A DNA stretch of 64,000 nt from Arthrobacter yangruifuii (lineage in GTDB: Bacteria > Actinomycetota > Actinomycetes > Actinomycetales > Micrococcaceae): contig NZ_VTFX01000005.1 in the NCBI RefSeq assembly GCF_009192775.1, positions 620,001-684,000 of the forward strand, written 5' to 3'. Position 1 is the stretch's first letter. Every line of letters starts with the position of its first letter. A program made the translations under genes and the position numbers. Of this stretch, positions 1 to 8,345 are shown piece after piece. The notes beneath the pieces are model-generated. The model made no database searches, was not told where the DNA came from, and was given only the letters and a program-made list of their open reading frames with translations.

Positions 1-1
1 C

Positions 2-688
2 AAGTCCGGGGTTTACGCCGTCGTCCAGCTCATTGAAAAAGCCACGAAGGCTCCGCTGGCCAGCCAGACCACCACGCTGAATCCGGTCCTCGACGAGCAG
101 CCCTGGTTCGACCTGGTCTACCAGCTGCTTGGCATCTTCTTTTCGCTGCTGCCGGTGGCGCTGGTCCTGTTCCTGCTGACCGAGCCGGGGAAGTCTGCGT
201 TCCGCCGGATCGGCTTCACCTTTGCCCGGCCGCTTCGGGACTTCGGTCTGGGCGTGGCCCTGGCCGCGGTGATCGGCGTCGGCACCCTGGGTGTCTATGC
301 CGGCGGCCGGGCGCTGGGCCTCACCACAGCCCTGGTCCCCGCAGCCCTGGACACCTACTGGTGGACCCTGCCGGTGCTGATCCTCTCCGCCATGCGGCAT
401 GCCGTGCTGGAGGAAGTCATTGTGGTGGGCTACCTGTTCCTGCGGTTGCGGCAGCTGGGCTGGGGGACGCCGGCGATCATCCTGACCAGTGCCCTGATCC
501 GGGCCAGCTACCACCTGTACCAGGGGATCGGCCCCGGGATCGGGAACTTCCTGATGGGCCTGCTCTTCGGCTACGCCTACTACAAAACGCGCCGGGTGAT
601 GCCGCTGGTCATCGCGCACGCGCTGGTGGATATTGCCGGGTTTGTCGGGTTTGCCCTGTTCGGTCCGGCCATTGGAATCGGCAACTGA
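2..688 (+). CDS. CPBP family intramembrane metalloprotease, 5' truncated
   Basis: The reading frame is open from base 2, so the start lies outside the window; about 228 residues are visible. It is a polytopic membrane protein with several hydrophobic segments. The CPBP (Abi/Rce1-like) signatures appear in order: a Glu-Glu pair in AVLEEVIVVGYLFLRL, a conserved His in RASYHLYQG, and a later His/Asp segment VIAHALVD. These families are membrane proteases, some processing prenylated or bacteriocin-related peptides. The usual EExxxR motif is less perfect here because the Arg is displaced. Substrate unknown. No partner is visible on the left edge; downstream lie degenerate repeats and then a GH2 gene. 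Confidence 0.85.
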   Translation, partial: KSGVYAVVQLIEKATKAPLASQTTTLNPVLDEQPWFDLVYQLLGIFFSLLPVALVLFLLTEPGKSAFRRIGFTFARPLRDFGLGVALAAVIGVGTLGVYAGGRALGLTTALVPAALDTYWWTLPVLILSAMRHAVLEEVIVVGYLFLRLRQLGWGTPAIILTSALIRASYHLYQGIGPGIGNFLMGLLFGYAYYKTRRVMPLVIAHALVDIAGFVGFALFGPAIGIGN

Positions 689-743
689 CGCGCCTGCCCC
701 CGTTGGAACGCCTGGAACCGGCGTCGGTGACGGGAGCGGCAAT

Positions 744-845
744 GGACCCTGGCACCGGGACCGCCGCACCGGACCCTGGCACCAGGACCGCTGCACCGAA
801 CCCTGACACCAGACACCGGCACCGGACCCTGGCACCAGGACCGCC
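744..845. repeat. Degenerate ~27-bp tandem repeats upstream of the GH2 gene
   Basis: Four imperfect units of about 27 bp begin near 744, 771, 798 and 824, each built on ggaccctggcacc followed by aggaccgc-like sequence. They fill the gap between the CPBP stop and the ribosome binding site of the next gene. They look like slippage-derived minisatellite DNA; no function can be assigned. Confidence 0.7.
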
Positions 846-868
846 GAGAAAAAGGAGAACACAGCCCA

Positions 869-2851
869 GTGACACTGATGACCGCCTGGGGGACGGAGCT
901 GGACCCGGCCGCCGTGCTGCAGGAATACCCCCGGCCCCAGCTCGTCCGCGACAGCTATCTGAACCTGAACGGGTACTGGGAGTATGCCGTCACCCCCGCC
1001 AGCCGGGAGCAGGCACCGGACGAATGGGACGGGCAGATTCTGGTGCCGTTCTCGCCGGAGGCACCGCTGTCCGGGGTTTCCCGGCAGCTCCGGCCCGAGG
1101 AAGCGCTCTGGTACCGGAGGGGCGTTTCCCTGCCGGAGGGTTTCGCGGGGGAGCGGGTGCTGCTGCACTTCGGCGCCGTGGACTCCAGCTGCACGGTGAC
1201 GGTTAACGGTGTGCCGGTGGGCGGGCACGAGGGCGGTTACCTGCCGTTCGCCCTGGATGTTACCGGTGCGCTGGACGGTTCCGCTGAGGAGCAGGAAATC
1301 ATCGTCCGGGTCCGGGACGTCAGCGACACCGGCTACCACAGCCGCGGCAAGCAGAAACTGGACCGGGGCGGGATCTGGTACACGGCGCAGTCCGGGATCT
1401 GGCAGACCGTGTGGCTGGAGTCAGTGCCCAGGACATCCATCGGCGGGTTGGCCCTGGTGCCGGAGCTGGACGCGGTGACGATCACGGTGCTGGTTGATGA
1501 TGCGCGCGCACCGGGCGGGGACCGCGGGGACGGCGTGCCGGGTGCGGACGATGCGGACGGCGGGGACGGCGTGCCGGGCGCGGACGATGTGGACGGCGTG
1601 CCGGGCGGGGACGATGCAGCGGGCGCGGATGATGCGGCCCCGGGCCATGTGCCTGGCGCAGGCACCTCTCCCGGAAGCCTCGACGGCGGAAGCTACGGCC
1701 CCGGTCGTACTGCGGACCTGACGGCGGAGATCACCGTGTCCTCGGCCGGACAGACCGTAGCCCATGCCGCCGTCGGGCCCGGCGTTCCGCTGCGCATCCC
1801 GATTCCCGATCCCCACCTGTGGACCCCGGAGGATCCGTTTCTCTACGACGTCGAGGTGCGGCTGCTGGCCGGCGGGCGCGAAATCGACCAGGTGCAAAGC
1901 TACACGGGGCTGCGGACCTTCGGCATGGGCCCCGACGCCGCAGGACGGCAGCGGCTGCTGCTCAACGGCCGGCCCTATTTCCACGCGGGCCTGCTGGACC
2001 AGGGGTACTGGCCGGACGGACTGTACACCGCGCCGTCGGACGCGGCGCTTGCCTCGGACATTGACCGGGCCCGGGGCCTGGGCTTCACCATGCTGCGCAA
2101 GCACATCAAGATCGAACCGTTGCGCTGGTACTACCACTGCGACCGGCTGGGAATCCTGGTGTGGCAGGACCTGGTCAACGGCGGCACCACCTACCGGCAC
2201 TCGGTGGTCACCGCTCCCGTGGTGGGCGGAACACACCGGCGCGATGACGCCTATCTGGCCTTCGGCCGGGATGATGAGGCCGGCCGGGCGGAGTTCCTGG
2301 CGGAACTGCAGGGCACGGTCGAGCTGCTGCAGAACACCGTTTCCCTGGCCGTTTGGGTGCCCTTCAACGAAGGCTGGGGCCAGTTCGACGCCAACGCCGT
2401 TGCCGGGAAGCTTCGTACGCTGGATCCTACCCGCAGCATCGACCATGCCAGCGGCTGGCATGACCAGGGCGGCGGCGACCTGAAAAGCGTGCACGTCTAC
2501 TTCCATCGGTTCCGGCTGCGGAAGAGCTGGCTGCACGGAAGCCGCGCCGTCGTCCTGTCCGAATACGGCGGCTACAGCCTGCGGATCCCCGGGCACACCT
2601 TCAACGCCAAGGAGTTCGGCTACCGGAGCTTCCGGACCCGGCAGGCGCTGCAGCGGGCTTACCGCCGGCTGCATGCCCGGCAGATCGAACCGGCGGTGGC
2701 CCGGGGGCTGGCTGCCACGGTCTATACACAGCTCACCGACGTCGAGGACGAGGTCAACGGGCTGCTGACCTATGACCGGGCGGTGCTCAAGATCGATGGC
2801 GGGGCGCTGCGGGAAACCAATGCCCGCCTGATCCGTGCGGCCGGCGGGTGA
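869..2851 (+). CDS. Glycoside hydrolase family 2 protein (beta-galactosidase/glucuronidase-like)
   Basis: 660-residue GH2 enzyme with GTG start; AAAGGAGA at 851-858 is the ribosome binding site. An N-terminal jelly-roll sugar-binding domain (about 25-200, with GGHEGGYLPF and GGIWYTAQSGIWQTVW) is followed by an immunoglobulin-like domain and a TIM barrel. The acid/base Glu is E501 in PFNEGWGQF and the nucleophile is E565 in LSEYGGY, so it should be active. GH2 enzymes hydrolyse beta-galactosides, -glucuronides or -mannosides; the substrate cannot be fixed from sequence. No signal peptide is evident, so it is probably cytoplasmic. Residues about 210-280 are an unusual Asp/Gly/Ala-rich repetitive insert in the immunoglobulin-like domain. 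It stands alone, with no sugar transporter or regulator adjacent. Confidence 0.9.
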   Translation: MTLMTAWGTELDPAAVLQEYPRPQLVRDSYLNLNGYWEYAVTPASREQAPDEWDGQILVPFSPEAPLSGVSRQLRPEEALWYRRGVSLPEGFAGERVLLHFGAVDSSCTVTVNGVPVGGHEGGYLPFALDVTGALDGSAEEQEIIVRVRDVSDTGYHSRGKQKLDRGGIWYTAQSGIWQTVWLESVPRTSIGGLALVPELDAVTITVLVDDARAPGGDRGDGVPGADDADGGDGVPGADDVDGVPGGDDAAGADDAAPGHVPGAGTSPGSLDGGSYGPGRTADLTAEITVSSAGQTVAHAAVGPGVPLRIPIPDPHLWTPEDPFLYDVEVRLLAGGREIDQVQSYTGLRTFGMGPDAAGRQRLLLNGRPYFHAGLLDQGYWPDGLYTAPSDAALASDIDRARGLGFTMLRKHIKIEPLRWYYHCDRLGILVWQDLVNGGTTYRHSVVTAPVVGGTHRRDDAYLAFGRDDEAGRAEFLAELQGTVELLQNTVSLAVWVPFNEGWGQFDANAVAGKLRTLDPTRSIDHASGWHDQGGGDLKSVHVYFHRFRLRKSWLHGSRAVVLSEYGGYSLRIPGHTFNAKEFGYRSFRTRQALQRAYRRLHARQIEPAVARGLAATVYTQLTDVEDEVNGLLTYDRAVLKIDGGALRETNARLIRAAGG

Positions 2852-2883
2852 CTGCCGGGGGCGCTTCGCCTTGGGCAAATCGA

Positions 2884-2954
2884 CCGGTTTGCACTTATCC
2901 GCCCAGTTTAAAGGGGCAGAAAAAACGTTATCCGGGCGGAAAAGTGCGAACCGG
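2884..2954. repeat. Large inverted repeat between convergent genes
   Basis: Two 21-bp arms at 2884-2904 and 2934-2954 match at 19 of 21 positions when one is reverse-complemented, enclosing a 29-nt loop. The element sits between the convergent GH2 and AbiEi-like genes and may stop transcription from both sides. Its right arm resembles the first unit of the tandem repeats at 4030-4050, suggesting one dispersed repeat family. Confidence 0.7.
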
Positions 2955-2961
2955 ACGCAAA

Positions 2962-3915
2962 TCAACGCCGCCGGTTTCTTGGCACACCGGCCCGGACAAG
3001 CCCTTGGACCAAACCGTCAGGATTCCGTGGTGAGTCCGTGATGTCGGTCCAGGACCAGCGGACAAACCCCACACCGGTCGCCCGGATCGCGTCTTCACGC
3101 CGTTTTTCCCTGGTTAGGGTTTCCCACGAAGGGGCCGTGCCGGCACCGGGTACCGTGGCGCCACGGCCGTATTTCACCGCTCCGTCAAACTCCCCGACAA
3201 CCCTTTGCTCCCGCCAATAGAAATCCGTCCGGCCCAGGAACCGTCCGCCGGCAGAATGGAAGTCCTGCTGGAGCTCCGGGGCCGCAAATCCATATCCGTG
3301 GAGCACCGCCCGGGAGAAGGACTCGCCGGGGGACTCCGCGCGTGCGTCCGCGAAATCAATGACCCTTACCGCCCGCCGGTGTTTGGCCCGGTCAGGCAGC
3401 CGCTCCGCAACCATGTACAGATGGTCCTTGCTGAGGGGCTCGAATCCCCTGACCGGATCCGGGCGCAGTACGTGGTCCATGGCGGGGACGGCTTGCCGGA
3501 AGGGAAGGTAGGCAGCCATATCGATAACAGTCTGGGCCCGGGTGGTGAGGTCGGCGCCGTCTCTTTGGGTCACGGATTCAAGGAGCTTCCGTTCGGTCCA
3601 TCTGAGGTCGCCGCGGCGCCGCCCGCGGGTGGCCTGAGAGCTGAGCAGAAGTATCTCCGTGGATGCACCTATAACGGGGATGCCCCATATCAGCGCCGCA
3701 GATTGCTGCACCAGCACCCGGGGTCCTTTGCCGGTTTCTACTGCTGCGGTGATCCGCAGGCGCTCACGCTCCCATCGGGGCAGCCTGTTCCATTCAGCAG
3801 AGGCCACATAAACGCCACGCCGCAGCCGCACCAGCTCTCCGGCGGCACAGCGCTTCGCCAGCGGCCTACCCCGGTCGGACGCGCCGTCGGCCGCGAACAT
3901 CAATTCAGGATCCAT
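2962..3915 (-). CDS. AbiEi-like / DUF559-type PD-(D/E)XK domain protein
   Basis: 317 residues. The N-terminal part (about 20-60, LRRGVYVAS) resembles the winged-helix domain found in AbiEi-type antitoxin-like proteins. The C-terminal part carries a Vsr/restriction-endonuclease-like core: GRTDFYWREQRVVGEFDG supplies the spaced Asp and the E-x-D, with a later R-W/W-DI segment. Such proteins are common singletons in actinobacteria and are often annotated as type IV antitoxin-like, but no AbiEii nucleotidyltransferase toxin is adjacent, so a complete toxin-antitoxin pair is not supported. No obvious Shine-Dalgarno sequence precedes the ATG; an internal ATG five codons later is possible. Repetitive DNA lies on both sides. 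Confidence 0.75.
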   Translation of the reverse strand: MDPELMFAADGASDRGRPLAKRCAAGELVRLRRGVYVASAEWNRLPRWERERLRITAAVETGKGPRVLVQQSAALIWGIPVIGASTEILLLSSQATRGRRRGDLRWTERKLLESVTQRDGADLTTRAQTVIDMAAYLPFRQAVPAMDHVLRPDPVRGFEPLSKDHLYMVAERLPDRAKHRRAVRVIDFADARAESPGESFSRAVLHGYGFAAPELQQDFHSAGGRFLGRTDFYWREQRVVGEFDGAVKYGRGATVPGAGTAPSWETLTREKRREDAIRATGVGFVRWSWTDITDSPRNPDGLVQGLVRAGVPRNRRR

Positions 3916-4024
3916 GAGGCCAGGCCTACGGGAGGTACAGGCCGCCTGCGAGCGTGCTGCAACTGGTTGTGGAAAACCCCCGTTTCCAAAAGAATCGACC
4001 AGTTGCTGCTTCTGCTGCCGGTTT

Positions 4025-4193
4025 GAACCGGGCGGGAAAGCTCAAACCGGTCGCAGAAGCCCAAACCGGACGGGAAACCGGTCGCAGAAGCCCAAACCGG
4101 GCGGGAAACCGGGCGCAGAAGCCCAACCCGGCCGAGAAACCGGCCGGAAAACCCCAAACCGGCCGGAAAACCCCAACCCGGACGGGAAACCCG
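4025..4193. repeat. Tandem ~33-bp compound repeats (AACCGG-rich)
   Basis: Alternating units of the type aaccggtcgcagaagccca and aaccgggcgggaa run almost to the stop codon of the VOC gene, about five compound units with drift. They encode nothing plausible in any frame. They lack the uniform spacers of a CRISPR array. The first unit is related to the hairpin arm at 2934-2954. Confidence 0.8.
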
Positions 4194-4195
4194 AG

Positions 4196-4855
4196 CTAGA
4201 TCTCGACCGGCCCGTTCGCGGTATCGAAGGTGACGGACATGATGCCCGGCGTCCCGGCGGGGGCAATCCACGTGACGTCGACGTTCTCCAGCGGCTTCTC
4301 CACGGGCTGGCCCAGCCAGTCCGTGACGCGCGCGGCAGACCCGGCAATGGTCAGGGACTTCAGCTTGACGGAGCCCGGCATACCCGGAAGCGCGTTGGAG
4401 GGGTGCAGCTCCTCGGTGCCGTCATCCCAGCGCAGCAGGTAGGGCACCTGCGGGTCAGCGATCAGCCCGTTGATGCCGATCTGGCGCCAGGTCAGCTCCT
4501 GGCCGTCCGGGAATTTGCGGTTGCCCGGCACGGAGGCCCGGCCCAGGCGTTCCTCGAAGGGAGAGAGGTCATCCAGAGCGACGCACCAGCCCATCCAGCC
4601 GCCGCCGCATTCGGAGCGCTGGCGCACGGCCTGGCCGAAGGGGGCCTTGTCCGACGCCGGGTGGTTCAGCACCTCCACCACCTCCACGTACTGGTTGTTG
4701 GCGAGGGGCAGGATCATATTGCGGGTACCGAAGCGGGGATGGACCCCACCCTTCACGAAATCGGCACCGAGTGCAGCAGCAATCCTTTCGGTGGTGGCCA
4801 GAAGACCGTCGGATTCACAGGCATAAGAAACATGGTCCAAGCGCATGCGGCCCAT
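4196..4855 (-). CDS. VOC family (glyoxalase-like) protein
   Basis: About 219 residues, starting at MGRMRLDHVSYAC; a start three codons later (4846) is equally possible and neither has a clear Shine-Dalgarno. The N-terminal LDHVSYAC strand, the NQYVEVVEVL strand and the later LLRWDDG segment fit the vicinal-oxygen-chelate/glyoxalase-like fold (PF13468-type). Members bind a metal and act on diverse small molecules, so the substrate is unknown. The open frame continues upstream to 4954, but that extension lacks family character. It is divergent from the metY riboswitch region. Confidence 0.8.
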   Translation of the reverse strand: MGRMRLDHVSYACESDGLLATTERIAAALGADFVKGGVHPRFGTRNMILPLANNQYVEVVEVLNHPASDKAPFGQAVRQRSECGGGWMGWCVALDDLSPFEERLGRASVPGNRKFPDGQELTWRQIGINGLIADPQVPYLLRWDDGTEELHPSNALPGMPGSVKLKSLTIAGSAARVTDWLGQPVEKPLENVDVTWIAPAGTPGIMSVTFDTANGPVEI

Positions 4856-5002
4856 TGTGGCACGTTGTGATACCCGTCTCGACCAAGGGAAGCCTAAGAC
4901 CGGACTTTTCCTCCCCATGCTGCCAATCTGTAACCAAAACGGCCGGCCTTTCACGGTTCGTCACAGAGGTTGCATGATCGCTGCGGATCGGTTTCTATAG
5001 GT

Positions 5003-5110
5003 GCAGGTCATGAGTGCCAGCAGATAGCCCCGGCTTGCTGGCCGGCAACCCTCCAACCGCGGTGGGGTGCCCCGGGTGAAGACCTGGCCGTACGCCAAAA
5101 GGGCGTCCGG
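5003..5110 (+). ncRNA. SAM-IV riboswitch controlling metY-metX
   Basis: The stretch 5005-5086 contains the SAM-IV signature elements seen in actinobacteria: ggtcatgagtgccagc, agccccggcttgctggccgg, caaccctcc and gtggggtgccccgggtga, closed by an outer helix of caggtc (5005-5010) with gacctg (5081-5086). A second small hairpin (acgcc/gggcgt, 5092-5106) follows. It lies about 100 bp ahead of the ATG of an O-acetylhomoserine sulfhydrylase gene, as expected for S-adenosylmethionine feedback. Identification rests on remembered consensus; a covariance-model search would settle the exact class. Confidence 0.87.
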
Positions 5111-5210
5111 CAAGCGCGGGTCCCACAGCCCTACCGGAATTCCGGTGCATCATCCGGCGTACCCGGATGTCCCGGCTGGCGTTGTGCGGCCCCTGGTTTA
5201 AGGGAGCATC

Positions 5211-6527
5211 ATGAGTGCAGATTGGTCGTTCGAAACCCGCCAGATCCACGCAGGACAGGAGCCCGACGCCGTCACCGGCGCCCGCGCCCTGCCGATCTAC
5301 CAGACATCGTCCTTCGTCTTTCCCAGCGCTGAGGCAGCCGCAAACCGGTTTGCCCTGGCCGAACTGGAACCCATCTACACCCGGATCGGCAACCCGACCC
5401 AGGAAGCGGTGGAGAACCGGATTGCGTCCCTGGAAGGCGGCGTCGGCGCGCTGCTGCTGGCCTCGGGACAGGCTGCCGAAACCTTCGCGCTGCTCAACGT
5501 GGCCCAGGCCGGGGATCACATCGTCGCCAGCCCGAGTCTCTACGGCGGCACCTACAACCTGTTGAAGCACACGCTGAAGAAGTTCGGCATTGAGACCACG
5601 TTCGTGGAGAACCCGGACAACCTGGACCAGTGGCGGGACGCCGTGCAGCCCAACACCAAGGCGTTCTTCGGCGAGGTGGTCTCCAACCCGCGCCAGGACG
5701 TCCTGGACCTCGAGGGGATCAGCGCCGTCGCCCACAACGCCGGCGTCCCCCTGATCGTGGACAGCACCCTCTCCACGCCGTACCTGATCCGGCCGTTCGA
5801 ATGGGGCGCCGACATTGTGGTCCACTCGGCCACGAAATACCTCGGCGGGCACGGCAACTCCATTGCCGGAGTGATCGTGGATTCGGGCAACTTCGATTTC
5901 GCGGCCGATCCGGAGAAGTTCCCCGGCTTCAACACCCCGGATGAGAGCTACAACGGCCTGGTCTACGCCCGGGACCTCGGCGTCAATGGCGCCCTGGGAG
6001 CCAACCTGGCCTTCATCCTCAAGGCGCGGGTGCAGCTGCTGCGCGATCTCGGTGCGGCCGTCTCCCCGTTCAACGCGTTCCTCATTGCCCAGGGCCTGGA
6101 AACCCTGAGCCTGCGGGTGGAACGGCATGTGGCCAACGCCGTCGCCGTCGCCACCTGGCTGGAAAACCACGACGACGTCGTGTCGGTCTCGTATGCCGGG
6201 CTGGAATCCAGCCCCTGGTTTGAGCGCGGACGCAAATACGGCCCGCGCGGCACCGGTGCCATTGTGTCCTTCGAAATCGACGGCGGGGTGGAAGCCGGCA
6301 AACGCTTCGTCGACGGACTGGAGCTGCACTCGCATGTGGCCAACGTGGGGGACGTGCGCTCGCTGGTGATCCATCCGGCGTCGACCACGCACAGCCAGCT
6401 GGGTGCCGAAGCGCAGCTGGCTGCGGGGGTCAGCCCCGGGCTGGTCCGGCTCTCGGTCGGCATCGAGCACATTGATGACATCCTCGCGGACCTCGACGCC
6501 GGCTTCCGGGCCGCCAAGGGGGCGTAA
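5211..6527 (+). CDS. metY: O-acetylhomoserine aminocarboxypropyltransferase (sulfhydrylase)
   Basis: 438-residue PLP-dependent Cys/Met-metabolism enzyme that makes homocysteine (or methionine) from O-acetylhomoserine and sulfide (or methanethiol). The family features run in order: SFETRQIHAGQEPD at the N-terminus, YTRIGNPT, the Gly/Ser-rich ASGQAAETFAL, DSTLSTPYLIRP, and the PLP lysine K209 in VVHSATKYLGGHGN. Length is normal for MetY and longer than MetB/MetC. AGGGAG lies seven bases before the ATG. It is the first gene of a two-gene unit with metX, five bases apart, downstream of a SAM-IV riboswitch, so methionine sufficiency should shut it off. Confidence 0.96.
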   Translation: MSADWSFETRQIHAGQEPDAVTGARALPIYQTSSFVFPSAEAAANRFALAELEPIYTRIGNPTQEAVENRIASLEGGVGALLLASGQAAETFALLNVAQAGDHIVASPSLYGGTYNLLKHTLKKFGIETTFVENPDNLDQWRDAVQPNTKAFFGEVVSNPRQDVLDLEGISAVAHNAGVPLIVDSTLSTPYLIRPFEWGADIVVHSATKYLGGHGNSIAGVIVDSGNFDFAADPEKFPGFNTPDESYNGLVYARDLGVNGALGANLAFILKARVQLLRDLGAAVSPFNAFLIAQGLETLSLRVERHVANAVAVATWLENHDDVVSVSYAGLESSPWFERGRKYGPRGTGAIVSFEIDGGVEAGKRFVDGLELHSHVANVGDVRSLVIHPASTTHSQLGAEAQLAAGVSPGLVRLSVGIEHIDDILADLDAGFRAAKGA

Positions 6528-6532
6528 CCTCC

Positions 6533-7678
6533 GTGCCCCGGCGTCCGGCCCCGCAGTGCGAGCCGCTGCGGACGCCGCTGCAGCACCCCGCCGGAAAGGA
6601 CGGGGTGCTGCAGTACGCCGGTATCGGCGGACTGGACCTGGAAACCGGCGGGTACCTGCCCGACGTCGTTCTCGCCTATGAGACGTGGGGGCAGCTGGAC
6701 GCCGATGCCGGGAACGCAGTGCTGATCCCGCATGCCCTGACCGGCAGCAGCCACGTGGCCCGGGGGAGCAGTACCGAGCCGGGCTGGTGGGAAGAACTCG
6801 TGGGACCCGGCCGGACCGTGGACACCAACCGGTACTTTGTGGTGTCGGTCAACATGCTGGGTGGCTGCTACGGGTCCACCGGGCCTTCCTCGCCCGACGC
6901 CGCCGGACTGCCCTGGGGGTCACGGTTCCCCTTCGTTACCATCCGCGATTCCGTGCGGGCAGAGGCGCGGCTGGCCGACGGGCTGGGCATTGCCCGCTGG
7001 CATACCGTGCTGGGCGGTTCGCTCGGGGGAGCGCGGGCGCTGGAATGGGCGGTGACCGAGCCGGACCGGGTGCTGCACTGCGGAGTGATTGCCGCTACGG
7101 CTGCCAGCACTGCGGAGCAGATCGCGTTTGCCCAGGCGCAGCTGGCGGCCATCCGCCTGGACCCGGCGTTCAACGGGGGCGATTACTACAACGGTGCGCC
7201 GCCGCTGGCCGGACTCGGCCTGGCCCGCCGGATTGCGCACATCACCTACCGGTCCGAGCCGGAACTGGACTATCGGTTCGGCCGCACCCCGCAGACGGCG
7301 GAGGATCCGTTCGGCGCCGCACTCCCGGCCGGTCGGGGGCGGTACTCCGTGGAAAGCTATTTGGACCACCAGGCATGGAAGCTGGCCGGACGGTTCGACG
7401 CCAACAGCTACCTGGTGCTGACCGAAGCACTGGTGAGCCACGACGTCGCCCGCGGCCGGGGATCGCTCCGCGCGGCGCTCGCAGGCACCACGGCGGACTT
7501 TTTCATTGCCGCGGTGGAATCGGACCGGCTGTATTTTCCGCAGCAGTCGGCGGATCTGGCTGCCGCCCTGCCCCGGGGAACCTCCGTCCACCTCATCCGG
7601 GCGCCCATCGGCCACGACGGGTTCCTGACCAGCATCCGGGAGATTTCGGGCGCGCTGAAACGTGAGGTCTTCGGGTAG
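6533..7678 (+). CDS. metX: Homoserine O-acetyltransferase
   Basis: 381-residue alpha/beta-hydrolase-fold enzyme transferring acetyl from acetyl-CoA to homoserine, producing the substrate for MetY. Visible features are the oxyanion region IPHALTGSSHV, the conserved NMLGGCYGSTGPSS, the nucleophile elbow GGSLGG (S163), the late ESDRLYFP with the catalytic Asp, and GHDGFL with the catalytic His. GTG start five bases after the metY stop implies translational coupling. It shares the riboswitch-controlled transcript. Length matches the family. Confidence 0.95.
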   Translation: MPRRPAPQCEPLRTPLQHPAGKDGVLQYAGIGGLDLETGGYLPDVVLAYETWGQLDADAGNAVLIPHALTGSSHVARGSSTEPGWWEELVGPGRTVDTNRYFVVSVNMLGGCYGSTGPSSPDAAGLPWGSRFPFVTIRDSVRAEARLADGLGIARWHTVLGGSLGGARALEWAVTEPDRVLHCGVIAATAASTAEQIAFAQAQLAAIRLDPAFNGGDYYNGAPPLAGLGLARRIAHITYRSEPELDYRFGRTPQTAEDPFGAALPAGRGRYSVESYLDHQAWKLAGRFDANSYLVLTEALVSHDVARGRGSLRAALAGTTADFFIAAVESDRLYFPQQSADLAAALPRGTSVHLIRAPIGHDGFLTSIREISGALKREVFG

Positions 7679-7738
7679 GCCGCCGCCAAAGAGGGCGTGC
7701 CCTTGTCCGCCGCGGCAATTCATGGGAGAACATTTCCC

Positions 7739-8179
7739 ATGGCAGATCGGATCTCACTCTCCGGCCGGGCACAGTGCACTCCGGAGGTGCTCTGGCACGT
7801 ACTGGTCGATAACCGGGCCGCATGGTGGCCGGACATGGACTTCGCTCCGCATCCCGGAGCGCCGCTGACGGAGCGGTGGAGCGAGGACGGGGTGGAGCAC
7901 ACCGCCACGGGGACGGTCCTGGCCGTCGCCCCGGGCCGGCTGCTCTCCTTCCGGTGGACGGCGCCCGAATGGGGCGCGCACACGGTGGTCAGCTTCGAAC
8001 TGACCGATGAGGTTGATGCCACCGGGGTGGAGGTCTCCGAAAGCGGCTTTGCGGGGCTCGACGCCGGAATGGGCGCCGTGCTTTCCGCAGCCCACCGGGA
8101 GGGCTGGGCCTTTCACCTGGCAAACCTCATAGAGCAGGCGGAGAAAACCGACCAGGCCCGGCAGTCGGGCGGCTCCTGA
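7739..8179 (+). CDS. SRPBCC / AHSA1-like domain protein
   Basis: 146 residues from MADRISLSG; an upstream in-frame ATG at 7697 is less likely because GGGAGAA at 7724-7730 is well placed for 7739. The pattern of an N-terminal strand, then WWPDM, ERW, LLSFRWTAPEWG and a C-terminal amphipathic helix is typical of the START-like/AHSA1 cavity fold. Members bind hydrophobic ligands or assist chaperones; no ligand is implied here. It follows metX by 60 bp and may be co-transcribed, but nothing ties it to methionine synthesis. Confidence 0.8.
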   Translation: MADRISLSGRAQCTPEVLWHVLVDNRAAWWPDMDFAPHPGAPLTERWSEDGVEHTATGTVLAVAPGRLLSFRWTAPEWGAHTVVSFELTDEVDATGVEVSESGFAGLDAGMGAVLSAAHREGWAFHLANLIEQAEKTDQARQSGGS

Positions 8180-8249
8180 CGCAGCGCCGGCGCGGGACGA
8201 CGACGGCGGGCGGCTTCAGCGGTCCGCCGGTCTTCGGTCCCGGCGGTCC

Positions 8250-8345
8250 TAGTTGTGCTGAGGCACTAGTTGGACTGAGACACTGGCCGGACTGAGGCAC
8301 CTAACCGAGACACCTAACCCCGACTGAGACACCTGACCGAGAGAC
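8250..8345. repeat. Short degenerate repeats (gactgagacacct family)
   Basis: Between the convergent SRPBCC and SGNH genes, about seven imperfect units of 11-16 bp built on gactgagacacct or ccgagacacct follow one another. No coding potential or clear hairpin is seen. It is probably a slippage-derived microsatellite. Confidence 0.65.

Noticed and set aside
1421-2965. 514-codon open frame antisense to the GH2 gene
   Set aside because: High-GC shadow frame with no domain-like sequence; the + strand gene has a ribosome binding site and both GH2 catalytic residues.
2962-3915. Complete type IV toxin-antitoxin system
   Set aside because: Only the AbiEi-like protein is present; no nucleotidyltransferase toxin partner on either side.
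4025-4193. CRISPR array
   Set aside because: Repeats abut without unique spacers of constant length and there are no cas genes.
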